64,000 nucleotides of DNA from Kitasatospora humi (lineage in GTDB: Bacteria; Actinomycetota; Actinomycetes; Streptomycetales; Streptomycetaceae), in assembly GCF_020907985.1 (NCBI RefSeq), contig NZ_JAJJPA010000020.1:1-64000 (forward strand), read 5' to 3'. The translations under genes were made by a program, and so were the position numbers. This document shows positions 33,621 through 42,740 of the stretch, piece after piece (the first letter of the stretch is position 1; the number at the start of each line of letters is the position of its first letter). The notes below the pieces were generated by a model. That model did no database searches. It was given only the letters and a program-made list of their open reading frames with translations, and had not been told where the DNA came from.

Positions 33621-35966
33621 TCAGCCAGAGTCCAGGTCGTCGAAGATCGACTCACACCCCAGAGCATCGCCGTCGGTGTCGTCGTCCTGTGACACCGATT
33701 CATCGAAATCGTTACCACATAGTCCCGGCGAGTACATGTATGCCCGGATTGCTCGTTCAGTCCACTCGAGCCCAGCAGATGCCTCTGCGTGATCCTTGTA
33801 AGCGCCGCGGTACGCCTCGACTGCGGCCTCGTAGTGTTGGGCAAGCTCCTGCCACACCCCCTCCCCAGCTTCGCTCCATTCAATGGACCCACCCGAACCA
33901 TCCAGCACATCCACAAGCTCGGGGATGATTTCACGGAGGACTCGATTGCGAAGTTCTTCGTATTCGTCAGCTGTGGCCAGATTCGCCGTGGCGGTCGTCT
34001 CCGCCCAATAGAAGTCAAACTCCAGGTCAGAATTAAGCGAGGTCGAATCCTCAAAGATTTGGGCAATAGCGGCACTGCGCACGTTCCCTGGAAGAATTCC
34101 GGCCCCATTCAATCGTGCCAGGAGCTTCAATCCACTTGCGCCAAACCGCAGAATTTGCGTAGTGACGAGCTGGCCCGCCATGCTCCCATTTGACTCCACT
34201 AGCTTTCTCAAGAAGGCGTCGCTGCAACTACTCGAAAGGAAATCAATAAACCCGCGGAGATCGCACAGGTTGTAACGGTCCTGGAGCTCTGAGATTCGAC
34301 CAATCAAGATGCCATAGCACACTTCAGGAATAGTTACCGTCTCACTGGCATCATCTCGGATAATTCCACAGTCAACGACAGTGATCAGATCCTTCCTGGT
34401 TAGCCCAGAGATAAAGATCTCAACCAACTCGGGGTTCTGCCCAATATGCTTTGCTAGGGCACTTTCCAGACTACGGTGATAAAACCTCCATCGCGGTCTT
34501 GTTTGAGCATCGACCCTCAGGAGGAATGATCCCTCCAGACGGCCAAGCGCCTGAGTCACTCCAGCCTTGGTGCCGCCCAAGAGACCCACAACCGCCATTT
34601 CCCTCTCCGTAAAGGAGACGGGTGACGTCAACCCTCCGTCAGCCATGTACACCAGACATAGCGCCGCCAGCGAGTCTTGATCCAGCCCGCCCAGCACCTC
34701 ACACAGATACTCAACGGGATTCTCGAAGAAGTCCAGCAGCAGCCGCTCAGATCCGCCACCAAGACCGGACGAAAGATACGTACTGCCCAATCTCCTGGCC
34801 TGCTCCGGAGAAAAGGAGCTAGATCGAGCCACTTCGGGCAGATGAGGTTTGATTTCTCTGAGAAAGATTAGCGGCTGATCCCCGCATTTAAGATGGTTGT
34901 ATAGAATTTGCTCTTTCTCGCCCACAGTAAGGGCCGCACCAGAAAGCTTAACCCGGCAGTCAAAAAATTCCCTTGCTTCCCTCTTGAATTCGCCCTGCGC
35001 GGCTCTAAGGATGTAGCTCCGGCTGGTGAAAATGAAGCGAGCGCCGCCCTTAATCGCAGTTCGGATCAGACCATAGCTTCGCGCCCATCCACCAGCGGCT
35101 CGGTCATCAAACCTGTAGGCGCCGAACGCGTCGTCGACCCAGAAGAGTTGGCTTGGCTCATGAGGATTCCATGCATCCTTAAACTCCTCGGGCGAGTCAA
35201 TAAAACTGACAGCGCAGCCATAAGCATCCACTGCGCCGATGGCGAGGGCAGCTGCGCAGGCCGATTTTCCAGAGCCCGCCTCACCCTCCAGGAGGACAAA
35301 CCTGTTGCTTTCCAGGTGTTCCATAGCCCGAATATATTGCCTGGTCCGCACAAAGGTAATCAAACCCTCGTCGCCAAAACGCGCCAGAAACGCGTGCGCC
35401 TGGCTATAATGCCTCTCGTCGAGAACCTGAGTAAGATCACCCAATCCGTACAGGCGCGGAATTTTCCTACGCAGGCTCGCACTATCGGCGATGACTTCCT
35501 GAATCCAGTTTCCACCCAGCACTAGAACATGTCTAGCGCCAGCTTCCAGCAGTCTTCGACGCATCACTTTCTCGCTCTCAGCCGTGACGCGCGCGTTAGT
35601 CATGAGGACATATGTCGAGCAGATACCTTCTGCTACGAGCCTGCGAACTTTCCCTACTTCATTTTTGATATCCGATGGCGCCAGTGTGTCTGATTCGTTC
35701 AGCAAGAACTTGCATTGAATAACGAAAGGCCCCACCAGCCGGCCGGCACCCTCGCCTCCGAACGGCGCTGGCGCCTTCGGGTCAGGATTCCAGTCACCAT
35801 AGAAGGCGCCATCTCGTCCACCGTCGGGCCCCTCGGCGAAGCTCACTACGGTTGGCCCCAGGATGTCCCGCATTACGGTCAACGCCAGATCCTCGAACGC
35901 TCGCCACCCAAGCGTGTGTAGCCGATAGCTTGGGCGAGCGGTCGCCTCTCCCGGATACCGTGTCAT
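33621..35966 (-). CDS. Mrr-like nuclease fused to nSTAND3-type NTPase, probable anti-phage protein
   Basis: 781 aa from ATG 35966. Residues about 20-90 look like a restriction-endonuclease fold: GWRAFEDLALTVM, EGPDGGRDGAF and FVIQCKF give the E...D...QxK pattern of Mrr nucleases. Residues about 215-300 are a STAND NTPase: FVLLEGEAGSGKSACAAA (Walker A), QLFWVDDAFGAY (Walker B, the nSTAND3 form) and ARFIFTSRS (sensor). The C-terminal 450 residues are helical without obvious TPRs and would be the sensor. Architecture matches Avs-type antiviral STAND proteins, where ligand binding triggers oligomerisation and nuclease activity. The gene is visibly AT-richer than its neighbours and sits between integrase and the attachment site, a typical cargo position. 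Confidence 0.78.
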   Translation of the reverse strand: MTRYPGEATARPSYRLHTLGWRAFEDLALTVMRDILGPTVVSFAEGPDGGRDGAFYGDWNPDPKAPAPFGGEGAGRLVGPFVIQCKFLLNESDTLAPSDIKNEVGKVRRLVAEGICSTYVLMTNARVTAESEKVMRRRLLEAGARHVLVLGGNWIQEVIADSASLRRKIPRLYGLGDLTQVLDERHYSQAHAFLARFGDEGLITFVRTRQYIRAMEHLESNRFVLLEGEAGSGKSACAAALAIGAVDAYGCAVSFIDSPEEFKDAWNPHEPSQLFWVDDAFGAYRFDDRAAGGWARSYGLIRTAIKGGARFIFTSRSYILRAAQGEFKREAREFFDCRVKLSGAALTVGEKEQILYNHLKCGDQPLIFLREIKPHLPEVARSSSFSPEQARRLGSTYLSSGLGGGSERLLLDFFENPVEYLCEVLGGLDQDSLAALCLVYMADGGLTSPVSFTEREMAVVGLLGGTKAGVTQALGRLEGSFLLRVDAQTRPRWRFYHRSLESALAKHIGQNPELVEIFISGLTRKDLITVVDCGIIRDDASETVTIPEVCYGILIGRISELQDRYNLCDLRGFIDFLSSSCSDAFLRKLVESNGSMAGQLVTTQILRFGASGLKLLARLNGAGILPGNVRSAAIAQIFEDSTSLNSDLEFDFYWAETTATANLATADEYEELRNRVLREIIPELVDVLDGSGGSIEWSEAGEGVWQELAQHYEAAVEAYRGAYKDHAEASAGLEWTERAIRAYMYSPGLCGNDFDESVSQDDDTDGDALGCESIFDDLDSG

Positions 35967-36517
35967 AGCTCGAGGCTACTTGCTCTTGTCCGGGTAGCTG
36001 CGAGAACGGCAACACCGCCCCAGAAGCCACTGCGCTGGACAGGCACGGCCTGAACGCCACTGAGATCTGTCTCCGACGAGCTCGCGTCTGGGACCAGCTC
36101 TACCGAGCTGAGACCCAACCCCGACACGCTCCCCAGAGTCGCCGGGGCTCTCCGATAGAGGTCAAGAGAGGACTCCGACGACGAAGCGACACCATTCGCA
36201 GCACCGAGCAACACCGCATGTCGACCAGCCCCGCCGGCGCCTGGATGCGCACGGCATCACTATCTCGCTATCGGGAGCGCTGGGGTGAAGCTGGGGCAGC
36301 TACGGGCTGACGCGGGGACGGACCGGCTTGCAGCGTTCAGCACCGACCGTAACGGCGCCTTCGTGGCAACCATTAGCTTGGACGCTGATGGACATGGGTG
36401 GATTGGCGTGTTGCGGGGGCTTCTCAGGGGCGCTATCCCCGTACCGTCCCCGCGTTGGGACAAATCGGGCGCCCCCTGGGGGCCCGAGGAGCGCCAGGGT
36501 GGGCTACGGGATAACAA
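35967..36517. other. Intergenic stretch at the right end of the element
   Basis: About 550 nt. A 111-codon open frame (36285-36620) exists but has no ribosome binding site or recognisable family and runs through the terminator and tRNA fragment, so I do not call it. Its 5' part (AFSTDRNGAFVATISLDADG) may be a remnant of a DUF-type gene. Confidence 0.35.
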
Positions 36518-36550
36518 AAGGCCAGGTCAGACGCTATCTGACCTGGCCTT
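36518..36550 (-). terminator. Intrinsic terminator
   Basis: AAGGCCAGGTCAGA (36518-36531) pairs perfectly with TCTGACCTGGCCTT (36537-36550): 14-bp stem, 5-nt loop. On the minus strand it is followed by TTTTGTTAT, so it stops leftward transcription, either from the tRNA-Lys promoter or out of the element. Confidence 0.75.
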
Positions 36551-36590
36551 GCACCAACTACGGCCCCAGCGCGCAAAACTGACGACCTTA

Positions 36591-36631
36591 CGATTAAAAG
36601 TCCGCAGCTCTGCCGATTGAGCTAGCGGCCC
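36591..36631 (-). other. 5' half of tRNA-Lys(TTT): right attachment junction
   Basis: Reading the minus strand from 36631: acceptor GGGCCGC, TA, D-arm GCTC...GAGC, then GCGGA and anticodon loop CTTTTAA (TTT at 36598-36596). After TC the sequence departs: the anticodon-stem partner is broken and no T-arm or acceptor 3' strand follows. This is a tRNA gene cut at the anticodon arm, as left by tyrosine-integrase recombination. Confidence 0.7.
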
Positions 36632-36842
36632 GGTGGCCGGGCGCGGCACCGGGACGGTACGCGTCGGCCGGGACGATCCTACCGGGTGGAGGGCGGCGGT
36701 TGGCCAGTGGTTTGGGGATCGTGCTCCGGACGGGGTCGGCGAGGCGGTGGCCGTCGAGGGGCGGTGAGGGCGGGTTAGGGTCGAAGTACCGGGGTCGTGA
36801 GGGGCCCGGCTGTTCGACTGAACGACACCGAAGGAGCGCAGC

Positions 36843-37148
36843 ATGCCCAGCATCCCCACCGCCGCGATCGCCGCCACCGGGCTGATCGGCGGTTACAGCA
36901 CCGCCCGCTTCACCGGGAAGCGGCCGCTCGGCGGCGCCGTGCTGGCGGCGGCCGGAGCCGGTGCCGCGTACCAGTGGCGGCGGACGGCCGGGCCGGGCGC
37001 GGCGGCCGCGCTGACCGGTCTCTACCTGGCGGCGTTCGGTGGCTCGCACCCGCTGGCGAAGAAGATCGGCGCCTGGCCGTCGGTGCTCGCGGTGACGGGC
37101 GCGGTCGCGGCCGCCTCGGTGCTGACGGAGCGCCGGCTCGCGCGCTGA
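36843..37148 (+). CDS. Small alanine/glycine-rich membrane protein
   Basis: 101 aa, ATG 36843 with AAGGAG (36831-36836) 6 nt upstream. Three hydrophobic stretches (TAAIAATGLIGGYSTA, GGAVLAAAGAGAAYQW, SVLAVTGAVAAASVL). First gene right of the element junction, so part of the native chromosome. Resembles conserved streptomycete membrane proteins of unknown role. Confidence 0.65.
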   Translation: MPSIPTAAIAATGLIGGYSTARFTGKRPLGGAVLAAAGAGAAYQWRRTAGPGAAAALTGLYLAAFGGSHPLAKKIGAWPSVLAVTGAVAAASVLTERRLAR

Positions 37149-37280
37149 GCAACCCCGTGGTCGCGGGTGACAGGAGCCCGCGAACTGGGCAGGATCAAAG
37201 ACGGCTACCGAGGTGGTCGAGCAGACGACGAGGAGTCACTGAGAGGGCCGAGGCGCGGCGACGAAGTCGGGGGGACGACG

Positions 37281-38150
37281 ATGAGCCATGTCAGCCACGG
37301 AGTGTCGCTGTACTGCTGGTGGGCGGGCCTGCTGGCGCTGGTGGTCGGGGTGCCGGCCGTGGCGCTGCGGCTCACCCGGTTCGCGCGGCTCGGGACCGAG
37401 GTGCAGGGCACCGTCACCGAGGTGCGGCTGTCGCGGTGGCACGACGCGGACTCGCTCCACCTGGTCGTCCGGTTCACCGATCCGGCCAGCGAACGCGAGG
37501 TGGTCGGCCGACCGGCCTGCGGGCGGTTGCCGCTGGCCGGCTGGCCGGGCCAGGTGGTGGCCGTCCGGTACCTGGCGGACGATCCCGAACGGTTCCAGGT
37601 CGGCCCGCAGACCAGCGTGCTGGACGCCGGGCTGACCAGCCTGCTGCTGATGACGGTGGGCTCGATCGCGCTGGTGCTGACCAGGTGGACCGACCCGGAC
37701 GCGATCGCCACCAGCGCCGTGCTGGCCGGCTCCGCCCTGGCGCTCGGCAGCGCCGCCCTGTTGAACCGCCGGACCGGGTGCCGGGAGCGGCAGGCCCGGC
37801 TCCGCAGCCGGGGCGTGGTCGGCCCGGGGCGGCTGGTCGGCAGCTACCTGGTCGACGGCGGAGCGGACGGCGCCCACCGCTACCACCCGGTGGTCAGCTT
37901 CGCCTCGGTCGGCGGTGAGCGGGTCACCGGCGTCGACCTGTCCACCCACAACCGGCACGGCTACCCGTCCGACGGTCGATTGGTGACGGTCCGTCACCAT
38001 CCTCATGATCCGCTGCTCTTCCGAATCGACAACCTGTCCCGGCCGTCGTCGGAGCGGGCCGCCATGACAACGGCCACCGTCGGCCTGGTGGCGATGCTGG
38101 CCTGCTGCGGCGCCCTGATCACGGTCGGCGAAACGCTCACCAGCCACTGA
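37281..38150 (+). CDS. DUF3592-like membrane protein
   Basis: ATG 37281 (MSHVSHGVSLYCWWAGLLALV) with a G-rich site upstream; the frame opens at 37167 but without a site. 289 aa. TM segments near residues 9-30, 110-165 and at the C terminus (VGLVAMLACCGALITVG). Two extramembrane beta domains (VQGTVTEVRLSRW...VVAVRYLADDPERFQ and RYHPVVSFASVGGERVTG...VTVRHHPHDPLLF) repeat the DUF3592 pattern. Function unknown. Confidence 0.7.
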   Translation: MSHVSHGVSLYCWWAGLLALVVGVPAVALRLTRFARLGTEVQGTVTEVRLSRWHDADSLHLVVRFTDPASEREVVGRPACGRLPLAGWPGQVVAVRYLADDPERFQVGPQTSVLDAGLTSLLLMTVGSIALVLTRWTDPDAIATSAVLAGSALALGSAALLNRRTGCRERQARLRSRGVVGPGRLVGSYLVDGGADGAHRYHPVVSFASVGGERVTGVDLSTHNRHGYPSDGRLVTVRHHPHDPLLFRIDNLSRPSSERAAMTTATVGLVAMLACCGALITVGETLTSH

Positions 38151-38163
38151 CGGGCCCACCGGC

Positions 38164-38219
38164 CCGTTCCCATCCGGCCGTTCCCATCCGGCCGTTCCCA
38201 TCCGGCCGTTCCCGTGCGG
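38164..38219. repeat. 14-bp tandem repeat, four units
   Basis: CCGTTCCCATCCGG occurs three times in a row from 38164 and a fourth unit ends CCGTTCCCGTGCGG, between two convergent genes. No hairpin; probably slippage-prone sequence. Confidence 0.8.
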
Positions 38220-38228
38220 CCGGGTCGA

Positions 38229-39143
38229 TCAGCCGCCGAAGCGGGCCGTGAACGCGGCCCGGTTGGCCGACTGCGGCGAGCGGTCCCAGACCGCGAACAC
38301 CACCCGCTCGAATGCCGAACCGTGGCTCGCCAGCGCCACCGCGAAGGCTTCGGCCACCTGCACCGGGTCGTTGCGGAACACCCCGCAGCCCCAGGCTCCC
38401 AGCACCAGTTGCCGCACCCCGTGCTCGGCGGCGACCGCCAGCACCCGGCGGGCGCGCTCGGCCAGCAGCTCCGCCAGCTCGGCCGGCGAACTCTGCGAAC
38501 GCGCCCGCAGCTCACCGGCGTTGGGTGCCGGCGACGTCAGGAAGTCGACCCGGTAAGGCTGTTCCAGCAGTTCCCCCCGCTCGTCGCGGATCACCGGCAC
38601 CCCGGGGGAGAAGACCACCCGATGGCTGTACCGCAGATCGCTGGATGCCCGGTGCGCGGCGTAGTAGTCCGGCGCGCCCAGCAGGCAGGAGTAGAGCAGC
38701 GCGCTGCGGCACAGGTCCTCCTCCTGGGCGCGGGCGCCCCGCAGGTAGCCACCGCCGGGGTTGCGCGCCGAGGCGAAGTTGAGCACGCCGACCGCCGCAC
38801 CGTCTCCGTGCTCCCGCAGCAGCCGCCGGGCGGCCGTGATGCTGCCCTCGGCAGTGACCTCGACGACCGGCCCACCGGAGCGCTCCGCGACGGCGTCGGC
38901 GTCGGCGTCGGCGACAACGTCGGCCTCACGGTGGACGTGGGCGTGGACGCGGGCGTGGACGTGGGCGTGGACGTCGACGTGGGCGTCGGCACCGGTCCAG
39001 TCCGGCGGATAGCTGACCGTGCCGTCCTGGGCGGCCGCCAGCCAGTCGCGGATCACCACTTCGGTGCCGTCCGCCACCCGATAGCTCCCCCGGCCGGCGA
39101 TCTCCTCGTTCCGCTTGGCCAGTTCGCTCAGTCTGCTGCTCAT
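38229..39143 (-). CDS. Bacterial-type poly(ADP-ribose) glycohydrolase (TIGR02452 family)
   Basis: ATG 39143 (MSSRLSELAKRNEEIAG); 304 aa. VLNFASARNPGGGYLRGARAQEEDLCRSALLY holds the PARG signature GGG-x6-QEE with the two catalytic Glu, and LGAWGCGVFRNDP the second macrodomain loop. Enzymes of this type remove ADP-ribose chains from proteins. Unusual: residues about 50-85 are a low-complexity insert of alternating His and Val/Ala (DVHAHVHARVHAHVH) followed by Asp/Ala repeats, coded by an imperfect 6-bp DNA repeat (about 38930-38985). Confidence 0.85.
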   Translation of the reverse strand: MSSRLSELAKRNEEIAGRGSYRVADGTEVVIRDWLAAAQDGTVSYPPDWTGADAHVDVHAHVHARVHAHVHREADVVADADADAVAERSGGPVVEVTAEGSITAARRLLREHGDGAAVGVLNFASARNPGGGYLRGARAQEEDLCRSALLYSCLLGAPDYYAAHRASSDLRYSHRVVFSPGVPVIRDERGELLEQPYRVDFLTSPAPNAGELRARSQSSPAELAELLAERARRVLAVAAEHGVRQLVLGAWGCGVFRNDPVQVAEAFAVALASHGSAFERVVFAVWDRSPQSANRAAFTARFGG

Positions 39144-39263
39144 CCGCCGACCGTACGCCGCCGCCGCGGCCGCCGCCAACGGATAGGAGCGGCACGCGAG
39201 AAGGCCCGCCCCACCGGAGTGGAGCGGGCCTTCAACACCCGTCAGCGGCAAGCCGACCGGGCG

Positions 39264-41381
39264 TCAGTTCTTCCAGCGCGGCTTGCGGTCGCCGCCGTTG
39301 TCACGGTCGCCGAACGCGCGGTCGCCGTAGGAGCGGCCGGCCCGGTCGCCGTAGCCACCGCCCTGCGGACGGCCGCCGGAGCGGTGGTCGTCGCGGCGGG
39401 AGAACGGACGGCTGCTGCCGCGGTTGTCGCGGTCACCGAAGGAACGGGCCGGACGGTCACCGAAGGAACGGCCACCCCGGTCGTCACGGTCCCGGCCACC
39501 GAAGCCCCGGTTGTCACGGTCACCGAAGCCGCGGTTGTCACGGTCACCGAAGGAACGGGCCGGACGGTCACCGAAGGAACGGCCACCCCGGTCGTCACGG
39601 TCCCGGCCACCGAAGCCCCGGTTGTCACGGTCCCGGCCGGCGCCGAAGGAACGGCCGCCGCGGTCGTCACGGTCACGACCGCCGAAGCCCCGGTTGTCAC
39701 GGCTGTCGCGGTCACGGCCGCCACCGAAGGAACGGCCACCGCGGTCGTCACGGTCCCGGCCACCACCGAAGGACGGCCGCTCGCCGCGCAGCTCCCGGTA
39801 CGCCGGCGCCCGCTCCTCGCGCGGCTCGCGGATCTCCCGGACCTCGCGCACCTCGCGCTGCTCCTCGACGGCCACGGCGGGCGCGGTCTCGTCGGCGGTC
39901 GGCTCGTCGGCCTCGGCCGCCGGGGCCTCCTCGATGCCCAGCTCGGCCCGCTCCCGGGCGGCCCGGGCGGCCAGGCGGTCGGCCTCCTCGCGCAGCTCGG
40001 CGGCCCGGCGGGTGACCCGCTCCAGCTCGCGGGCCAGCGCGGCCACCTCGCGCTCGGCGGCACCGGCGATGCCCGCGGCGCTCTCGGCCTGGACCTCGAC
40101 CAGCGAGCGGGCACCGGTGATCCGGGCCACCTCGGGGTCGAAGGCACGGTCCAGGATGTGCCGGGAGGCGTCCACGCCCGCGTCCTCCATCAGGCGGAAG
40201 ACGCCGCGGCGCTGGTGCGGCAGCACCAGGGTGACGACGGTGCCGGAGCGGCCGGCCCGGGCGGTGCGGCCGGAGCGGTGCAGGTAGTCCTTGTGGTCGC
40301 CGGCCGGGTCCACGTTGAGCACCAGGTCGATGCCGTCCACGTGGATGCCGCGGGCCGCCACGTCGGTGGCGACGACCACGTTGACCAGGCCGTCCTTGAA
40401 GTCGCCCAGCACCCGGGTGCGGGCGCCCTGGGTCATGCCGCCGTGCAGCGCGTCGGCCTTCACGCCGGCCTCGATCAGCTGCTCGGCGACCCGGTCGGCA
40501 CCCATCTGGGTGCGGACGAAGATGATGGTGCGGCCCTTGCGGGCGGCGATCGCGTTGGTGATCGGCGCCTTGTCCTTGGGCTTCACCACGAGGATGTGGT
40601 GGGTCATGGTGGTCACCGCGCCCGCCGACGGGTCGACCTCGTGGGTCACCGGGTCGGTCAGGTAGCGCTTGACCAGGGTGTCGATCTCGTTCTCGAGGGT
40701 CGCGGAGAAGAGCAGCCGCTGACCGCCGGCCGGGACCTGGTCGAGGATCTCGGTGACCTCGGGCAGGAAGCCCATGTCGGCCATCTGGTCGGCCTCGTCC
40801 AGCACCGCCACCTGGACGTCGTCGAGCTTGGCGGCATTGCGGTTGATCAGGTCGCGCAGGCGGCCCGGGGTGGCGACCAGGATGTCGACGCCACGCTCCA
40901 GGGCGTAGATCTGGTTGGACATCGAGGTGCCGCCGCAGACCACCTTGAGGCGCAGGCCGAGCACCGAGCCGAACGGCTCCAGCGCGTCGGCCACCTGCAT
41001 GGCCAGCTCACGGGTCGGCACCATGATCAGACCGCGGGGGTGCTTGGGGCGGGTCCGCTCGCCGTCCGCGAGGCGGGTCAGCAGCGGCAGGCCGAAGCTC
41101 AGGGTCTTGCCGGAGCCGGTGCGGCCACGGCCCAGCACGTCCTTGCCGGCCAGCGCGTCCGGGATGGTCGCGGCCTGGATCGGGAACGGGGTGGTGACAC
41201 CGCGGCGGGCCAGGGTGCGCACCACGTCCTCCGGCAGACCGAGGTCGCCGAAGGTGAGGGTGGGCTCGGCGGGCTGCGCGTCGTCGGCGGCGGCCGGGTC
41301 GACGGTGTCCGTGGTGGCGTCGGCGTCGAGCATCTGGGCGTCAGCGGGCATGACGAAGCGGGCGTCGTCAACGAGGGACAT
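39264..41381 (-). CDS. DEAD-box RNA helicase with RGG/FGGRDRD-repeat tail
   Basis: ATG 41381 (MSLVDDARFVMPADAQ) has GGAAGG 7 nt upstream; 705 aa. Helicase motifs in order: Q motif (FGDLGLPEDVVRTLARRGVTTPFPIQ, read in two parts), GRTGSGKT, PTRELA, ATPGRL, DEAD (VLDEADQM), SAT, ATDVAARGIH, HRSGRTARAG. A coiled Ala/Arg/Glu segment follows (residues about 440-510), then about 170 residues of SFGDRDNRGFGGRDRDDRGG-type repeats ending PRWKN, an RNA-binding disordered tail. Bacterial relatives act in ribosome assembly or RNA turnover in the cold. The nucleotide repeats (39300-39780) create a long open frame on the other strand that is not a gene. Confidence 0.92.
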   Translation of the reverse strand: MSLVDDARFVMPADAQMLDADATTDTVDPAAADDAQPAEPTLTFGDLGLPEDVVRTLARRGVTTPFPIQAATIPDALAGKDVLGRGRTGSGKTLSFGLPLLTRLADGERTRPKHPRGLIMVPTRELAMQVADALEPFGSVLGLRLKVVCGGTSMSNQIYALERGVDILVATPGRLRDLINRNAAKLDDVQVAVLDEADQMADMGFLPEVTEILDQVPAGGQRLLFSATLENEIDTLVKRYLTDPVTHEVDPSAGAVTTMTHHILVVKPKDKAPITNAIAARKGRTIIFVRTQMGADRVAEQLIEAGVKADALHGGMTQGARTRVLGDFKDGLVNVVVATDVAARGIHVDGIDLVLNVDPAGDHKDYLHRSGRTARAGRSGTVVTLVLPHQRRGVFRLMEDAGVDASRHILDRAFDPEVARITGARSLVEVQAESAAGIAGAAEREVAALARELERVTRRAAELREEADRLAARAARERAELGIEEAPAAEADEPTADETAPAVAVEEQREVREVREIREPREERAPAYRELRGERPSFGGGRDRDDRGGRSFGGGRDRDSRDNRGFGGRDRDDRGGRSFGAGRDRDNRGFGGRDRDDRGGRSFGDRPARSFGDRDNRGFGDRDNRGFGGRDRDDRGGRSFGDRPARSFGDRDNRGSSRPFSRRDDHRSGGRPQGGGYGDRAGRSYGDRAFGDRDNGGDRKPRWKN

Positions 41382-41577
41382 ACAAAACCTTCCGGAAGTG
41401 GCACGCGCCAAAGTCCGGGGTTCTGAGTTACAACCGCCTCAATGCGGTCAGCCACGGATCGCCGGAACGCGCCAAGGGCGCCGAAATGGGATCAGGGCGC
41501 CAGTCAAATGGATCAAACGAACGATCTACCACCATAGAGGAGCCGTCGGAGCAAAGGCAAACCCGCTGGCCAACCAT

Positions 41578-42399
41578 CTAATGCGCGACCGATCCGTCGC
41601 GTCGGGTCGCGGATCCCGGGCCGCTGACCGATCCCGAGCCGCTGGCCGTCGGCGCCGGCACCGTGGTGGGGGCGGTGGACGGGCTCGGGTGGCTGGACGC
41701 CGAGGGCGCCGGGAGCGCCGTGGCCGAGGGGCCGCCCCCGCCCGTCGCGCCAGGACCGCCGGAGCTCGGCACCTGGCTGCCGCCGCCGCCCGCGACGCCG
41801 CCGGTGCGCCCGGACGGCGCCGCCGGTCCGCCGCCCGCCCCGGACTGCGGGGGCACGGGCACCACGCTCCCCGGCACGGCGGGTGCCGGGGACACACCCG
41901 GGCCCGGGTCGCTCGGCTGCACCGCCTCGCCGCCGGCCGGCACGGGCCCGGACGCCGTGGACGCGCCGACCGTGGCACCGCTGCTCGCCGCCGACGCACC
42001 CGCGCCGCGCCCGGTCCGCCCAGGACGCCCGGGCTGATGGTTCGCCACCGGCGCCCCGGAGACCCGGCCGCTCGGGCTGGCCACCCCGGAAGCGTGCGCG
42101 ACCGGCTGCTGGTCCGTGCCGGAGCCCACCGCCATGCACCCCGCCGCGCTCAACGAGGACAGCGCCAGCACCGCGGTGCGCACCGCCATCGTCCGGAAGA
42201 CGGCCGCCCGTTCGGGCCGGCCGACCTCGTGCACCACCCGGGCCTGCCGCACCACCGCCGCAACCGACGGCTGCCGGCCGGCGGCTCCACCACCGGCGGC
42301 GAACCGACTGCCCGGCCGGATCCGGAACCGGGTGCCCGCCTTCGACGCCCCGGTCGCCGTCACCCGGACCCAGTTCGCCTTCGTCTTCGTCGGAACCAC
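41578..42399 (-). CDS. Putative lipoprotein with Pro/Ser/Gly-rich C-terminal region
   Basis: GTG 42399 (MVPTKTKANWVRVTATG) with AGGAG about 11 nt upstream; the frame is open to 42675 but only as Arg-rich sequence. 273 aa. Residues about 75-95 contain a hydrophobic segment with the lipobox LSAAGC (MAVRTAVLALSSLSAAGC), unusually far from the N terminus; ATG at that Met is an alternative start. The rest is Pro/Ser/Gly/Thr-rich (SDPGPGVSPAPAVPGSVVPVP), typical of extracytoplasmic linkers. Function unknown. Confidence 0.5.
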   Translation of the reverse strand: MVPTKTKANWVRVTATGASKAGTRFRIRPGSRFAAGGGAAGRQPSVAAVVRQARVVHEVGRPERAAVFRTMAVRTAVLALSSLSAAGCMAVGSGTDQQPVAHASGVASPSGRVSGAPVANHQPGRPGRTGRGAGASAASSGATVGASTASGPVPAGGEAVQPSDPGPGVSPAPAVPGSVVPVPPQSGAGGGPAAPSGRTGGVAGGGGSQVPSSGGPGATGGGGPSATALPAPSASSHPSPSTAPTTVPAPTASGSGSVSGPGSATRRDGSVAH

Positions 42400-42740
42400 T
42401 GCCGCCGCCTCTCCTGGCCGCCCCGCCCTGGCCGCGCAACCGACGGCCCTTCCGGTGCCCAACGCCCGAGCGGCCGCGGGGACACGGGCGACCGTGCGCA
42501 CGACCCGGCGCGCGCGCCGACGCCACGCGGATCCCCACGCAGCACCCGTTGCCGACCCCACGCCCTCCCCACCGGAGGGGGTGCGACGACCGGTGCCGCC
42601 CCCACCCGAACCGCACGGGACGGCCCGTGGGGCTCCGCGACCCGCGCGGGGCGGCCCGTACCGGCTCCGCGACACGCGCGGGACGGCCGCCCGTTGCCGA
42701 TGATCTGGCGCTCCCTCACTTGCCCGTCGACAATGGGCGC

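Larger units (their letters stand above)
13864..36631. mobile_element. Integrated element with capsid genes but no tail genes (limits approximate)
   Basis: From right to left: disrupted tRNA-Lys (right edge, about 36591), nSTAND defence gene, tyrosine integrase, excisionase, two replication-type genes, terminase large subunit, portal-MuF fusion, prohead protease, endolysin, major capsid and one small head-region gene. No tape-measure, tail tube, sheath, baseplate, fibre, small terminase or holin gene could be recognised. The left boundary is set only by the last phage-like gene; I could not find the partner attachment sequence in the window, so the element may extend further left. Confidence 0.7.

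Noticed and set aside
36285..36620. 111-codon frame before the tRNA-Lys fragment
   Set aside because: Runs through a terminator stem and the tRNA sequence, with no start signal.
39300..39780. Regularly spaced repeats resembling a CRISPR array
   Set aside because: They are in-frame codon repeats of the helicase tail with no spacer-like unique sequence, and no cas genes are in the window.
38214..41426. 1070-codon open frame on the plus strand with long Val-Thr-rich repeats
   Set aside because: It is exactly antisense to the PARG and DEAD-box genes; the repeats are the reverse of the RGG-type codon repeats. No family resemblance.
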